From contig QKBC01000005.1 in NCBI GenBank assembly GCA_003246205.1, positions 124,001 through 188,000 on the forward strand: 64,000 bases of DNA, given 5' to 3'. Position numbers and translations under genes: made by a program. Within the stretch, counting starts at the first letter, position 1, and every line of letters starts with the position of its first letter. This document shows positions 28,345 to 38,477 of this stretch, one piece after another. This DNA is from Flavobacterium haoranii (GTDB lineage: Bacteria > Bacteroidota > Bacteroidia > Flavobacteriales > Flavobacteriaceae). The notes beneath the pieces were generated by a model. That model saw only the letters and a program-made list of their open reading frames with translations. It did no database searches and was not told the DNA's origin.

Positions 28345-30447
28345 ATGGCAGTTTTAGGTAAAATTAGACAAAAAACAGGACTACTTATATTCTTAATAGC
28401 ACTTGCGCTAATCATCTTTGTAGTTCAAGGAGCTTTAGAAAATGGTTTTTTTGGTTCTAATGCAAACAATATAGGTTCTGTAAACGGAACAGATATTGAT
28501 GCGCAAACTTTTATGCGTAAAGTAGCTCAGGTAGAAAAGCAAAGCCAAAACATGAGCAACACTCAAGCTATGAATAGCGTTTGGGAACAAGAATTAAGAG
28601 GTATCATCGTAGGTGATCAAATTGAAAAATTAGGTCTTGGCATTGCAGATGACCAATTAATCAATGTTATTAAAACCAATCCTTACTTTTCACAAAATCC
28701 TCAATTTTTAAATACTGCCGGACAATTTGACGAAGCAAAATTTAAAGAATTCGTTAAATCTATTAAAAACGATCCGAACCAAGACCGTTGGGCAGAATGG
28801 CAAAATTTTGAAAAAGAAGTAGAAAAGTCAGCTGTAGAGCAATTATATTTCAACTTGATCAAAGGAAGTATTTATACAACTAAAGCAGAAGGAAAATTCA
28901 AATATGTAGCTGAAAACAAAAAAGCCGATTTTGAATATGTAACTGTACCTTACAATACTATCAATGATGATGAAGCAAAAGTTTCAGATGATGAAATCAT
29001 TGCTTACATGAAAGAACACCCTAAACAATACAAATCTGATGCTACAAGAGCTATTGATTATGTTTTGTTTGAAAACAAAGCTTCTAAAGAAGACGAAGAT
29101 CGTGTAGGAAAAGCTATTAACGACGTTTTATACGGAAAAGTAGAATATAATGATAAAACGCAAACTAACGACACTATTCCTGCTTTCAAAGACGTTAAAA
29201 ACATTGCTGAGTTTGTAAATAAATATTCTGATATTAAATTTGACTCTACTTATGTAGCGAAAAAAGATTTACCATTAGATTACCAAGAACAATTATTCAA
29301 TTTAGAAAAAGGAGAGGTTTTTGGTCCTTATTTGTTTAACAATCATCAATATGTTTCAAGAATGTTAGACAGAAAACCTAATGCAAGCGCAAAAGCAAGC
29401 CATATCCTAATCAGTTTTGAAGGAGCTGAACGTTCAACTTCAACCAGAACTAAAGAAGAGGCACAAGCATTAGCTAACGAATTATTGGCAAAAGTAAAAG
29501 CTAATCCAAATGAATTTGCTTCTTTAGCTGCTGCTAATAGTGACGATCCAGGTTCTAAAAGTAACGGTGGTGTTTATGACAACATTATGCCGGGACAAAT
29601 GGTTCCTACTTTCAATGATTTTGTTTTCAACAATCCTGTTGGTACTACTGGTGTAGTTGAAACTGATTTCGGTTTCCACGTAATTAGAGTATTAGACAAA
29701 TACGATGCTGTTTTATTAGCAACCGTAGCTCAAAGTATAGAACCATCTGAAGCAACAATTGATGCTGTTTATACAAAAGCTAGTAAATTTGAAGCTTTAG
29801 CTAATGAAAAGAAATTTGATGAAGCTGCTAAAGAATTAGAAGCTACTGTTGTTCCTGCTTCTAACTTAAAAGCTTCTGACGAATATGTTTCCGGTTTAGG
29901 AGCACAAAGAGAAATCGTTCGTTGGGCATTTAACGATGATACAAGCAAAGGAGATGTGAAACGTTTTGATGTACCACAAGGTTATGTTATTGCCGTTTTA
30001 AAAGATAAAAATGAAACAGGTTTATTATCTCTTGATGTAGCAAGACAATCAGTTGGAAACATCTTAATGAATAAGAAAAAAGCCGAAGTAATTAAGAAAA
30101 AAATGTCAGGTGCTACTCTAGAAGAAGTTTCAAAAGCTACTGGTTCATCAGTTATTTTAGCTTCTGGTGTTGCAACAGCTAGTCCATTTATTCCAAATGT
30201 AGGAAGCGAACCTAAAGTTATCGGAACAGCATTTGATTTAGAAGCTGGTAAAACTTCTAAATTGATTGATGGCAACACAGGTGTTTTCATGATCAGAACC
30301 AAAGCAATAAACAATGCTCCTGAATCTACAAACGTTAACTCTTACGTAGAATCAGAACTTACGCAACAACAAAATGCTGCTCAAATGAGAGCTTACCAAG
30401 CGCTTAAAGACAAAGCTAATATTAAAGACGATAGAGCAAGATTCTAA
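28345..30447 (+). CDS. Peptidylprolyl isomerase, PpiD/SurA-like
   Basis: N-terminal TM anchor; rotamase core ASHILISFEG...AQALANELLAKVKANPNEFASLAAANSDDPGSKSNGGVYDNIMPGQMVPTFNDFVF...VETDFGFHVIRV. Confidence 0.93.
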   Translation: MAVLGKIRQKTGLLIFLIALALIIFVVQGALENGFFGSNANNIGSVNGTDIDAQTFMRKVAQVEKQSQNMSNTQAMNSVWEQELRGIIVGDQIEKLGLGIADDQLINVIKTNPYFSQNPQFLNTAGQFDEAKFKEFVKSIKNDPNQDRWAEWQNFEKEVEKSAVEQLYFNLIKGSIYTTKAEGKFKYVAENKKADFEYVTVPYNTINDDEAKVSDDEIIAYMKEHPKQYKSDATRAIDYVLFENKASKEDEDRVGKAINDVLYGKVEYNDKTQTNDTIPAFKDVKNIAEFVNKYSDIKFDSTYVAKKDLPLDYQEQLFNLEKGEVFGPYLFNNHQYVSRMLDRKPNASAKASHILISFEGAERSTSTRTKEEAQALANELLAKVKANPNEFASLAAANSDDPGSKSNGGVYDNIMPGQMVPTFNDFVFNNPVGTTGVVETDFGFHVIRVLDKYDAVLLATVAQSIEPSEATIDAVYTKASKFEALANEKKFDEAAKELEATVVPASNLKASDEYVSGLGAQREIVRWAFNDDTSKGDVKRFDVPQGYVIAVLKDKNETGLLSLDVARQSVGNILMNKKKAEVIKKKMSGATLEEVSKATGSSVILASGVATASPFIPNVGSEPKVIGTAFDLEAGKTSKLIDGNTGVFMIRTKAINNAPESTNVNSYVESELTQQQNAAQMRAYQALKDKANIKDDRARF

Positions 30448-30474
30448 TATCTATCTTACTTTATTTTATATAAT

Positions 30475-30508
30475 AAAAAAAGGAATCGAATATTCGATTC
30501 CTTTTTTT
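30475..30508 (+). terminator. Terminator after the PPIase gene
   Basis: aaaaaaaggaatcgaatattcgattccttttttt. Confidence 0.9.
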
Positions 30509-30785
30509 ATGCTTTCTTTTTTAATCAACGACAAGATTTCACCCAAGAAAAAAGAACTGCTTCTAACCAATAAATTCTTCTACATAAAACCCTGAATCTT
30601 TACATTTCATTGTAATCTTAGTTTTATCCCTCTTTCTCCATATATGAATTAATTTATTATCCTTTACAAAACACTATCAAGCTATTTTCAATAGAAAATA
30701 AGCCAATTCTAAAGCTTTTTCACAACAATCTATCTCTCCTTTTACTCAGATTAAAAAACATATCTTATACAGCAAAAACAAGCAA

Positions 30786-30815
30786 CAAAAAAAGGAGCCA
30801 AAAGCTCCTTTTTAA
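30786..30815 (-). terminator. Terminator after the S41 peptidase gene
   Basis: aaaaaaaggagccaaaagctccttttt. Confidence 0.8.
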
Positions 30816-30833
30816 ATTATTTATTATTTTCTT

Positions 30834-33008
30834 TTAATCAACTCTTGAAAACTTATCTTTTTTTTGGTTTACACTAGCTGTTTTTTGATTGTATAAATTT
30901 GTTTTTATATCATTCAACACATTCAATGCTTCATCTATATAAACATCTTTTTGCATTTCTTCATGCCAACGATTGCGTTTTTCCTGAAGTATGGTATCTT
31001 TAGCTACAGCTTCAATTTCGTAAGGCAAAGACTCAAACTCTAAATGATTTGTATAACTTGATATTGGTTTAAATTTTTTCAAAATTGCATCTGTTTTTTC
31101 TTCCTCTTTTTCATATTTTTTCAAATTCAAATCAAACTCATTATCATCTTTACGCTCAAAGATCCATTTAGCGTTTTCATCAATCAATTTAAATTGTTCA
31201 TTTTCGCTTATTCTCGCATTACTTTTAGCAATAATCGATCCAAAGCCATTAGATACAATTTGATACTCAGCAGGATCAATTTTATCCCAAGGTAACGCAT
31301 ATTTTTCATCACGCTCACCCATATCCAGATAAGCAAATCTATCCGGTAATACAATATCGCTCAAAACTCCTTCTCGTTGCGTAGAACCGCCATTAATTCT
31401 ATAGAATTTTTGAGTAGTTGTTTTTAATGCTCCTAAATCGCCATACGAATTTCCTCTGACAAACTGATTCAGGTCAATAATATTTTGTACGGTTCCTTTA
31501 CCATAGGTATGTTTACTACCGATAATAATTCCTCGCTTATAATCCTGAATTGCTGCGGCAAAGATTTCTGACGCTGATGCTGAAAAATTATCCACCATTA
31601 CAACCAAAGGTCCATCCCATTGTATTTTAGGATCTTTATCGAATAAAACATCTTGTTTTCTATTCGCTGATTTTACCTGAACAACCGGTCCGTCTTTAAT
31701 AAATAATCCGGTCATATTTACAACAGTTTCAAGAGAACCACCGCCATTACCTCTTAAATCCATGATAATACCTTGAACTCCTTGTTCTTTCAAACGCTCT
31801 ATTTCTAAAGCAACATCCTTAAAGGCATCTCTTTCTGCTTTATTATCAAAACTAATATAGAATTTAGGTAAATAGATAATTCCGAATTTTTTTCCGTCTT
31901 TTTCCACGGTAGATGATTTAGCAAACGTTTCTTCCGTTTCTACTTCGTCTCTTATAATCGAAATTACTTCAATGGTTCCATCTACTTTTTTAACGGTTAA
32001 ACGTACTTCCGTACCTTTTGGTCCTTTTATCTTTTTCACCACGTCATCCAGACGCATTCCGGCAATATCAAGAGGTTCTTCATCTCCTTGCCCTACTTTA
32101 AGAATAACATCACCGGCTTCTAGTTCTTTTCCTCTCCATGCCGGTCCACCTGAAATTAATTCCGAAACCTCAACAGCATCATTCTTCTTTTGTAAGCGAG
32201 CTCCGATTCCTTCAAATTTTCCACTCATACTGATGTCAAACTTATCTTTATCATCAGGTGAGAAATAAAATGTATGCGGGTCAAAACGCTCCACTATTGA
32301 ATTTAGAAAAATAGAGAACCAATCGCTTCTATCTAATTCTTTTTGGATGAAGTCGAAATAATCATTTAAAGATTTCTCAGAGCTTTCTCTGGCTTCTTTT
32401 TCTAAAACTTTAAACGATTTCTTTTCGTAGGTGCTGTCCTTTTTGAATTTTTCTTCTTCCAGTTTTTCTTTATCGGTTACTGTTGATAAAACAGAAAGTT
32501 TCAATTGTTTTCTCCATCTGTCTTTTAATTCTTTCTCATTTTTAGCATAAGGCAAATGGTCATAATCTACATTGATAGTTTCTTCTTTTGAAAAATCGAA
32601 AGGCTTACTTAATATTTCATCATATATAGCTCTTGATTCATCAATTCTTTTTAACAAACGGCTATTAGTCAGGTCAAAAAAAGTCAAATCTCTATCGCGA
32701 ATTAAATCATCTATTTTATCCTGATATTTCGAAAATTCATCCATATCTGACTGTAAAAAGAATCTTTTAGTCGGATCTATTCCTTCAATATATTTAGTAT
32801 ATACATCTTTCGAAAAATTATCATCCATAGCAATCGGACTATAATGTCCTTTTTCTAAAATAAATGACAATAATTCCAGTAAAAGCTTATCTTTTTCAGG
32901 GTCTTCTACTTTTTTAGAAGGCATAAAACTCCATAGAACGGCTGAAATTACCGTAACAAACAAAATAATCTTATAATTTCTCTTCATAAATTCAAAAATT
33001 CTTTTCAT
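30834..33008 (-). CDS. Carboxy-terminal-processing (tail-specific) S41 peptidase with PDZ domain
   Basis: EGIGARLQKKNDAVEVSELISGGPAWRGKELEAGDVILKVGQG (PDZ), GIIMDLRGNGGGSLETVV, VVMVDNFSASASEIFAAAIQDYKRGIIIGSKHTYGKGTVQ. Confidence 0.94.
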   Translation of the reverse strand: MKRIFEFMKRNYKIILFVTVISAVLWSFMPSKKVEDPEKDKLLLELLSFILEKGHYSPIAMDDNFSKDVYTKYIEGIDPTKRFFLQSDMDEFSKYQDKIDDLIRDRDLTFFDLTNSRLLKRIDESRAIYDEILSKPFDFSKEETINVDYDHLPYAKNEKELKDRWRKQLKLSVLSTVTDKEKLEEEKFKKDSTYEKKSFKVLEKEARESSEKSLNDYFDFIQKELDRSDWFSIFLNSIVERFDPHTFYFSPDDKDKFDISMSGKFEGIGARLQKKNDAVEVSELISGGPAWRGKELEAGDVILKVGQGDEEPLDIAGMRLDDVVKKIKGPKGTEVRLTVKKVDGTIEVISIIRDEVETEETFAKSSTVEKDGKKFGIIYLPKFYISFDNKAERDAFKDVALEIERLKEQGVQGIIMDLRGNGGGSLETVVNMTGLFIKDGPVVQVKSANRKQDVLFDKDPKIQWDGPLVVMVDNFSASASEIFAAAIQDYKRGIIIGSKHTYGKGTVQNIIDLNQFVRGNSYGDLGALKTTTQKFYRINGGSTQREGVLSDIVLPDRFAYLDMGERDEKYALPWDKIDPAEYQIVSNGFGSIIAKSNARISENEQFKLIDENAKWIFERKDDNEFDLNLKKYEKEEEKTDAILKKFKPISSYTNHLEFESLPYEIEAVAKDTILQEKRNRWHEEMQKDVYIDEALNVLNDIKTNLYNQKTASVNQKKDKFSRVD

Positions 33009-33148
33009 TGAAAATTTTTAACTAAGTTACATAAAAAACCATGCCACTACACTGCAAGGTACGATAATTTTTTGTTAAAGCCTCCCTACAAATGGAGCGT
33101 GAGCACCATTATTGAACGAATTTTAATTACTTTAGCAAAAAAAAAATT

Positions 33149-33916
33149 ATGGCTAAACCCTTAATCTTAGTTACAAACGACGACAGTATTGTTTCACCAG
33201 GTATTCGAACTCTTATAGACGTAATGAAAGAAATAGGCCATGTTGCTGTGGTTGCCCCGGATAGCCCGCAAAGCGGAATGGGACATGCCATCACTATTAA
33301 CAACACATTACACTTAGACAAAGTTCAGCTTGACAAGGATTTAGAATACGAATACAGTTGTTCCGGAACACCGGTAGACTGTGTCAAAATGGCGGTTCAC
33401 GAAATTTTAAAAAGAAAACCGGACTTGTGTGTTTCCGGAATTAATCACGGCTCTAATTCCTCCATTAATGTTATCTACTCCGGAACTATGTCGGCAGCCG
33501 TAGAAGCCGGAATTGAAGGAATACCTGCAATCGGTTTCTCTCATTTGGATTATGGTTGGGATACCGATTTTGAACCGGTTAAAAAATACGTTAAGAAAAT
33601 AGCCTTAGAAGTATTACACAATGGACTACCGGACGGTATAGTTTTAAATGTCAACTTCCCTAAAGCTGACAAAGGAGAAATTAAAGGTATGAAAGTATGC
33701 CGACAAGCTAAGGCTATGTGGGTAGAAGAATTTGACAAACGTGTTAATCCGCAAGGAAAAGAATATTATTGGTTAACAGGAGAGTTTATCAATCAGGACA
33801 AAGGTCAAGACACGGATGAATATGCACTGGAAAACGGTTATGTCTCTATAGTTCCGGTACAATTTGATCTTACGGCTCATCATGCTATTCAAACTTTAAA
33901 CAATTGGGATTTATAA
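33149..33916 (+). CDS. surE: 5'/3'-nucleotidase SurE
   Basis: LILVTNDDSIVSPGIRTLIDVM, VVAPDSPQSGMGHAITI, CSGTPVDCVKMAV, SGINHGSNSSINVIYSGTMSAAVEA. Confidence 0.95.
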   Translation: MAKPLILVTNDDSIVSPGIRTLIDVMKEIGHVAVVAPDSPQSGMGHAITINNTLHLDKVQLDKDLEYEYSCSGTPVDCVKMAVHEILKRKPDLCVSGINHGSNSSINVIYSGTMSAAVEAGIEGIPAIGFSHLDYGWDTDFEPVKKYVKKIALEVLHNGLPDGIVLNVNFPKADKGEIKGMKVCRQAKAMWVEEFDKRVNPQGKEYYWLTGEFINQDKGQDTDEYALENGYVSIVPVQFDLTAHHAIQTLNNWDL

Positions 33917-33917
33917 T

Positions 33918-34193
33918 ATGAAGAATAAAAAAGATATTTTTATCGGATTCTTGTTGGGCCTTTTAGGAGGCTTCATAGGATGTTTTATTGTACTGCAATT
34001 TTTTACAGAAGTAGGTTTTGTAAACGGATTTAGTGCTATGCGTCAGGCAGGGATGATTGGTAAAGTCATTACGTTAGGAGCTGTATTAAACTTAATTTTG
34101 TTTTTTATTTTACTGAATAAAAACAAAGAGTTAATGGCTAGAGGTATTATTCTGGCTATGTTCTTTTTAACGGTTTTAACTTTAATTCTCTAA
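33918..34193 (+). CDS. Small hypothetical membrane protein
   Basis: 91 aa with three hydrophobic segments, tightly packed between surE and lpxB. Confidence 0.75.
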   Translation: MKNKKDIFIGFLLGLLGGFIGCFIVLQFFTEVGFVNGFSAMRQAGMIGKVITLGAVLNLILFFILLNKNKELMARGIILAMFFLTVLTLIL

Positions 34194-34194
34194 C

Positions 34195-35310
34195 ATGAAA
34201 TATTACATTATTGCAGGTGAAGCTTCCGGTGATTTACACGGTTCCAATTTAATGAAAGCCCTTTTCGAAAAAGATCCCGAAGCTGATATTCGTTTTTGGG
34301 GAGGAGACCTGATGCAAAAAGTTGGCGGAACTCTGGTAAAACACTATCGCGATTTAGCTTTTATGGGCTTTGCCGAAGTAGTAATGAATCTTAAAACTAT
34401 TTTAAACAATATTTCTTTTTGTAAAAAAGATATTCTGGCTTTTCAGCCGGACGCTTTGATCTTTATTGATTATCCGGGTTTCAATATGCGTATTGCTAAA
34501 TGGGCAAAAGAACAAGGGATTCCAACCCACTACTATATTTCTCCGCAAATCTGGGCTTGGAAAGAAAAGAGAGTTAACGCTATAAAACGCGATATTGACC
34601 ACATGTATGTTATTCTTCCTTTTGAAAAAGAGTTCTACGAGAATAAGCATCAGTTCAATGTTCACTTCGTAGGGCATCCGCTTATTGATGCAATAGAAAA
34701 CAGACCTGCAGTTAATAAAGATGCTTTTATCAAAGCTCACGGGTTAAGCGACAAGCCTATTATTGCTTTATTACCCGGAAGCCGTAAACAGGAAATCAAA
34801 ACCAAACTGCCCATTATGCTTTCAGTTGTAAAGCATTTTCCGGATTACCAATTTGTAATAGCTGGTGCACCTGGGCAAGATGATACTTTTTACCAGCCTT
34901 TTTTAACCAATCAGAACATTCATTTTATCACTAATAAAACTTATGATTTGTTGAGTATCGCTCATGCCGCTTTGGTAACTTCGGGTACTGCAACTTTAGA
35001 AACAGCCCTTTTTAAAGTTCCTGAAGTTGTTTGTTATAAAGGAAACTGGATTTCGTATCAAATCGCTAAACGCGTCATTACTTTAAAATATATCTCTTTA
35101 GTCAATTTAATCATGGATCGAGAGGTTGTTACTGAATTGATTCAAAACGAATTGAATACTGCTAACTTAAAGAAAGAATTAGAAAAAATATTGAATCAAG
35201 AGGGCCGTGCCAAAATGATTGAAGATTTCAATTTATTAGAAACTAAACTCGGTGGATTGGGAGCAAGTGAAAAAACGGCTGAATTAATTATTGACAGTTT
35301 TAAGAAATAA
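34195..35310 (+). CDS. lpxB: Lipid-A-disaccharide synthase
   Basis: YYIIAGEASGDLHGSNLMKAL, LIFIDYPGFNMRIAKWAKEQGIPTHYYISPQIWAWKEKRVNAIKRDIDHMYVILPFE, ALLPGSRKQEI. Confidence 0.95.
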   Translation: MKYYIIAGEASGDLHGSNLMKALFEKDPEADIRFWGGDLMQKVGGTLVKHYRDLAFMGFAEVVMNLKTILNNISFCKKDILAFQPDALIFIDYPGFNMRIAKWAKEQGIPTHYYISPQIWAWKEKRVNAIKRDIDHMYVILPFEKEFYENKHQFNVHFVGHPLIDAIENRPAVNKDAFIKAHGLSDKPIIALLPGSRKQEIKTKLPIMLSVVKHFPDYQFVIAGAPGQDDTFYQPFLTNQNIHFITNKTYDLLSIAHAALVTSGTATLETALFKVPEVVCYKGNWISYQIAKRVITLKYISLVNLIMDREVVTELIQNELNTANLKKELEKILNQEGRAKMIEDFNLLETKLGGLGASEKTAELIIDSFKK

Positions 35311-35336
35311 TCTTACATTAGCAAAAAAGTAAGCAA

Positions 35337-35906
35337 TTGAAACAACTGGTATACATTTTAGGATTGAGTCTATTAGTAATAAGCTGTAAAACGCAATCAT
35401 CAATTGTAACCTCTAAAGAAGAAGCAAAATCTAAGGGAATTTACAGCTACAACGAATCATCGAAAAAGGATAGAGTTTCTGTTAAATCCTCTTCTTCTAA
35501 AAAAAACCATACTGCTAAAACGGGTATTGCTTACGAAATTGTGGATAAAGCTATGGATTATGAAGGTGTTCGTTATAGAACCGGTGGCACAACCAGTTCG
35601 GGAATGGATTGTTCCGGTTTAGTATACACCACTTTTAAGAGCTTTGACATAAGTGTTCCCCGAACTTCCGGTAGTTTAGCACTACAAGGAAAAAAGGTTT
35701 CTAAAAACAGGGCATTGCCTGGAGACCTGATCTTTTTTAAAACTAACGGAAAAAAATCTATTAACCACGTTGGTATTATTACCGAAGTAAATGATAATGA
35801 AATAAAATTTATACATGCTTCCACTAGTAGCGGAGTTATTGTATCTTCAACTGCTGAGCGCTATTATGCTGAGACTTTTGCGCAAATTAACCGATTAATT
35901 GAGTAA
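35337..35906 (+). CDS. C40 family peptidase (NlpC/P60), lipoprotein; TTG start
   Basis: MKQLVYILGLSLLVISCKT; YRTGGTTSSGMDCSGLVYTTFKSFDISVPRTS...ALPGDLIFFKTNGKKSINHVGIIT. Confidence 0.92.
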   Translation: MKQLVYILGLSLLVISCKTQSSIVTSKEEAKSKGIYSYNESSKKDRVSVKSSSSKKNHTAKTGIAYEIVDKAMDYEGVRYRTGGTTSSGMDCSGLVYTTFKSFDISVPRTSGSLALQGKKVSKNRALPGDLIFFKTNGKKSINHVGIITEVNDNEIKFIHASTSSGVIVSSTAERYYAETFAQINRLIE

Positions 35907-35943
35907 CATTATTATTGGTTTAAAGTAAGTATTTCATAACTAA

Positions 35944-37956
35944 TTGAAATTTTTTCCTTATCCGCTAATTGTTTACACACTTAGTGTAACATTTGGCATT
36001 GCGCTACATCATTTTTTAAGGTTTTCATACCTTTTCATAGGCATTATGGTTGTCATAACCTTTTGCTTGTGGTTGTATGCTTTTTTGCAAACCAAACAAA
36101 AACTTATCCCTAATGTTTTCTTCGGGGTAAATTCAATGGTCTTAAGTGTTCTTTTAGGTATTACTCTCCACGCAATTCATATTGAAAACCAATATAAAAA
36201 CCATTATTCTCATTACCAAGACCACAATTTACATCTCATTACCGGCAGTATAAGAAATGAAGTAAAAGCATCCAAAAAGCAATATAAATATATCATAGAT
36301 ATTACTTCCATCGATAAAAAAACTACTTTCGGGAAGGCTTTACTTTACATTCCGAAAGAGTACAAACAACATTTTATTCCCGATGACCAAATTACCTTTC
36401 AAAGCCTGTTAGCTCCTTTGCCGCAGAACCTTAATCCTTATCAATTTGATTACGGAAATTATTTAAAGAATCAGCAGATTTACAGTTCAATCTTTCTAAA
36501 TGATCAATCTATTCTTTACAACGGTAATGTAAAAAAGCTTTCTTTTTACCTTTATCAGATTAGGAGAAAACTACTTTCCGTTTTTGAAAGTTTTGATTGG
36601 AATCAACAGACAACAGCAGTAGTTGAAGCACTCATTTTAGGGAATCGTTTTCTATTGGACGAACAAACCGTCAAGAATTATCAAAATGCCGGTGTCGTGC
36701 ATATTTTAGCTATTTCCGGATTACACGTTGGAATTCTATATTTTATCATTGCTTTTATAACAAATCCTCTGAAAAGGCTAAAACAAGGGGTAATACTACA
36801 ATTCATCATTACTTTATTTTTATTATGGAGCTTTGCCTTATTAACCGGTTTCTCTCCGTCTGTTAGTAGATCTGTTACTCTGTTTAGTTTAGTCGCTTCA
36901 GGAAAATTACTTAACAGAACGTATTCTATTTACAACTTGGTCGCAGCTTCTGCTCTTCTACTATTACTACTCAACCCTAATGCATTATTTGATGTGGGAT
37001 TTCAATTGAGTTATGCTGCTGTTCTCAGTATTTTACTTTTTAATCCTTTTTTCAAATATTTTCAATTCAGCTCTAATAAAATTATAAAGTATTTTATAGA
37101 TATTGTTTTAGTATCCTTAGCGGCTCAGATCGGTGTCTTACCTCTAAGTATTCTTTATTTCAATCAGTTTCCAACGTTATTCTTATTAGCAAATATTGTT
37201 GTAATTCCTTTAATAACATTAGCTCTAATTTTAAGTTTATCAATCCTTATATTCTATTTCATAATCCCCTCTTTGTCAAATTTATTTGCTATCATCGTAG
37301 CGTATTTAGTTGATTTTTTAAATTCATTTATCGGCTGGCTAGCTCAATGGCAACATTTTATCATACAGAATATTGCTTTTAATCCATTATTATGCCTATT
37401 GAGTTACTTATCCATTTTCGGTTTTCTGTTATGGTGCTATCACCAAAATTTTAAAAATTTCAAATGGTTTTTAGCCTCTTTACTGATTTTTCAGTTAGGA
37501 TATTTCGGTACTATTGTATATCAGGATAAACAAGAAGATTTCATTATTTTTAACAGTCGTAACTCAATTTTAGTACAAAGATATAACCAGCATGATGCAA
37601 CTGTTTTTACCAATAACCCCGAAGAAAACAGTAAAATCATCATTGATTATCAAAAAGGAACATTTACCGAAAACATGAATATCAAGCCTCTGCCAAACAC
37701 ATTCTTTATTCAAAAGAAGCGTTGTCTAATCGTTGATAGTTCCGGCATCTATAAAACCTCTTTAAAGCCAGATATCGTTGTACTAACACAAAACTCAAAA
37801 ATTAATCTGGAAAGGCTTATCAAAGAAACACATCCTGAAAGAATCATTGCAGACGGAAGCAACAGTTATTTTTTAATTAAGCATTGGAAGTTAACTTGCA
37901 GAAAAGAAAAAATCCCTTTTCACGTAACTTCTGAAAAGGGATTTTATAAGTTTTAA
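35944..37956 (+). CDS. ComEC/Rec2-family competence protein; TTG start
   Basis: ALILGNRFLLDEQTVKNYQNAGVVHILAISGLHVGILYFI; LTGFSPSVSRSVTLFSL; polytopic membrane protein. Confidence 0.92.
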   Translation: MKFFPYPLIVYTLSVTFGIALHHFLRFSYLFIGIMVVITFCLWLYAFLQTKQKLIPNVFFGVNSMVLSVLLGITLHAIHIENQYKNHYSHYQDHNLHLITGSIRNEVKASKKQYKYIIDITSIDKKTTFGKALLYIPKEYKQHFIPDDQITFQSLLAPLPQNLNPYQFDYGNYLKNQQIYSSIFLNDQSILYNGNVKKLSFYLYQIRRKLLSVFESFDWNQQTTAVVEALILGNRFLLDEQTVKNYQNAGVVHILAISGLHVGILYFIIAFITNPLKRLKQGVILQFIITLFLLWSFALLTGFSPSVSRSVTLFSLVASGKLLNRTYSIYNLVAASALLLLLLNPNALFDVGFQLSYAAVLSILLFNPFFKYFQFSSNKIIKYFIDIVLVSLAAQIGVLPLSILYFNQFPTLFLLANIVVIPLITLALILSLSILIFYFIIPSLSNLFAIIVAYLVDFLNSFIGWLAQWQHFIIQNIAFNPLLCLLSYLSIFGFLLWCYHQNFKNFKWFLASLLIFQLGYFGTIVYQDKQEDFIIFNSRNSILVQRYNQHDATVFTNNPEENSKIIIDYQKGTFTENMNIKPLPNTFFIQKKRCLIVDSSGIYKTSLKPDIVVLTQNSKINLERLIKETHPERIIADGSNSYFLIKHWKLTCRKEKIPFHVTSEKGFYKF

Positions 37957-37963
37957 TTCTAAT

Positions 37964-38428
37964 TTATTTTCTTTTAAGAAGTCCATTAGCAACCTCTAAC
38001 CATTTACTTGGACCACCTGCCACATAACCTGTATTTCCTAATGCGTCCAGATTTACCTTTTTCCCTTCTTTCTTTTCCGGTTGTACAAACCATATTGTAG
38101 GATAGCCTGTAACGCCGAACATTTGCTGTAAATTAAAATTCTGTTCTTTTAGAGCTTCGTCTTGAGGCGTTCTTTTAGGAAAATCTAATTCTACTAAAAC
38201 AACATTTTTCTTAGCCCATTTTTCAAATTCAGGCGTCTGGAAAACCTCTTTCTGTAAACGTTTACACCATCCACACCAATCCGATCCGGTAAAGAAAAGC
38301 ATTAGTGGTTTTTTAGTCTCCAGTGACTCTTTAGCCGCATCTGAGATATCGGTATGCCACTTCAGTTCTTGTGCCTGAGTTGTCCAAACCGCTAAAAATA
38401 AAAATGATAATACAATAGCTTTTTTCAT
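37964..38428 (-). CDS. Thioredoxin-family protein, secreted
   Basis: Signal peptide; LMLFFTGSDWCGWCKRLQKEVF, FGVTGYPTIWFV. Confidence 0.9.
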   Translation of the reverse strand: MKKAIVLSFLFLAVWTTQAQELKWHTDISDAAKESLETKKPLMLFFTGSDWCGWCKRLQKEVFQTPEFEKWAKKNVVLVELDFPKRTPQDEALKEQNFNLQQMFGVTGYPTIWFVQPEKKEGKKVNLDALGNTGYVAGGPSKWLEVANGLLKRK

Positions 38429-38477
38429 TTGAGTTCTTTTCTATAAAATTAACAAAAAGAGTGCCAAGTTATGTAAC

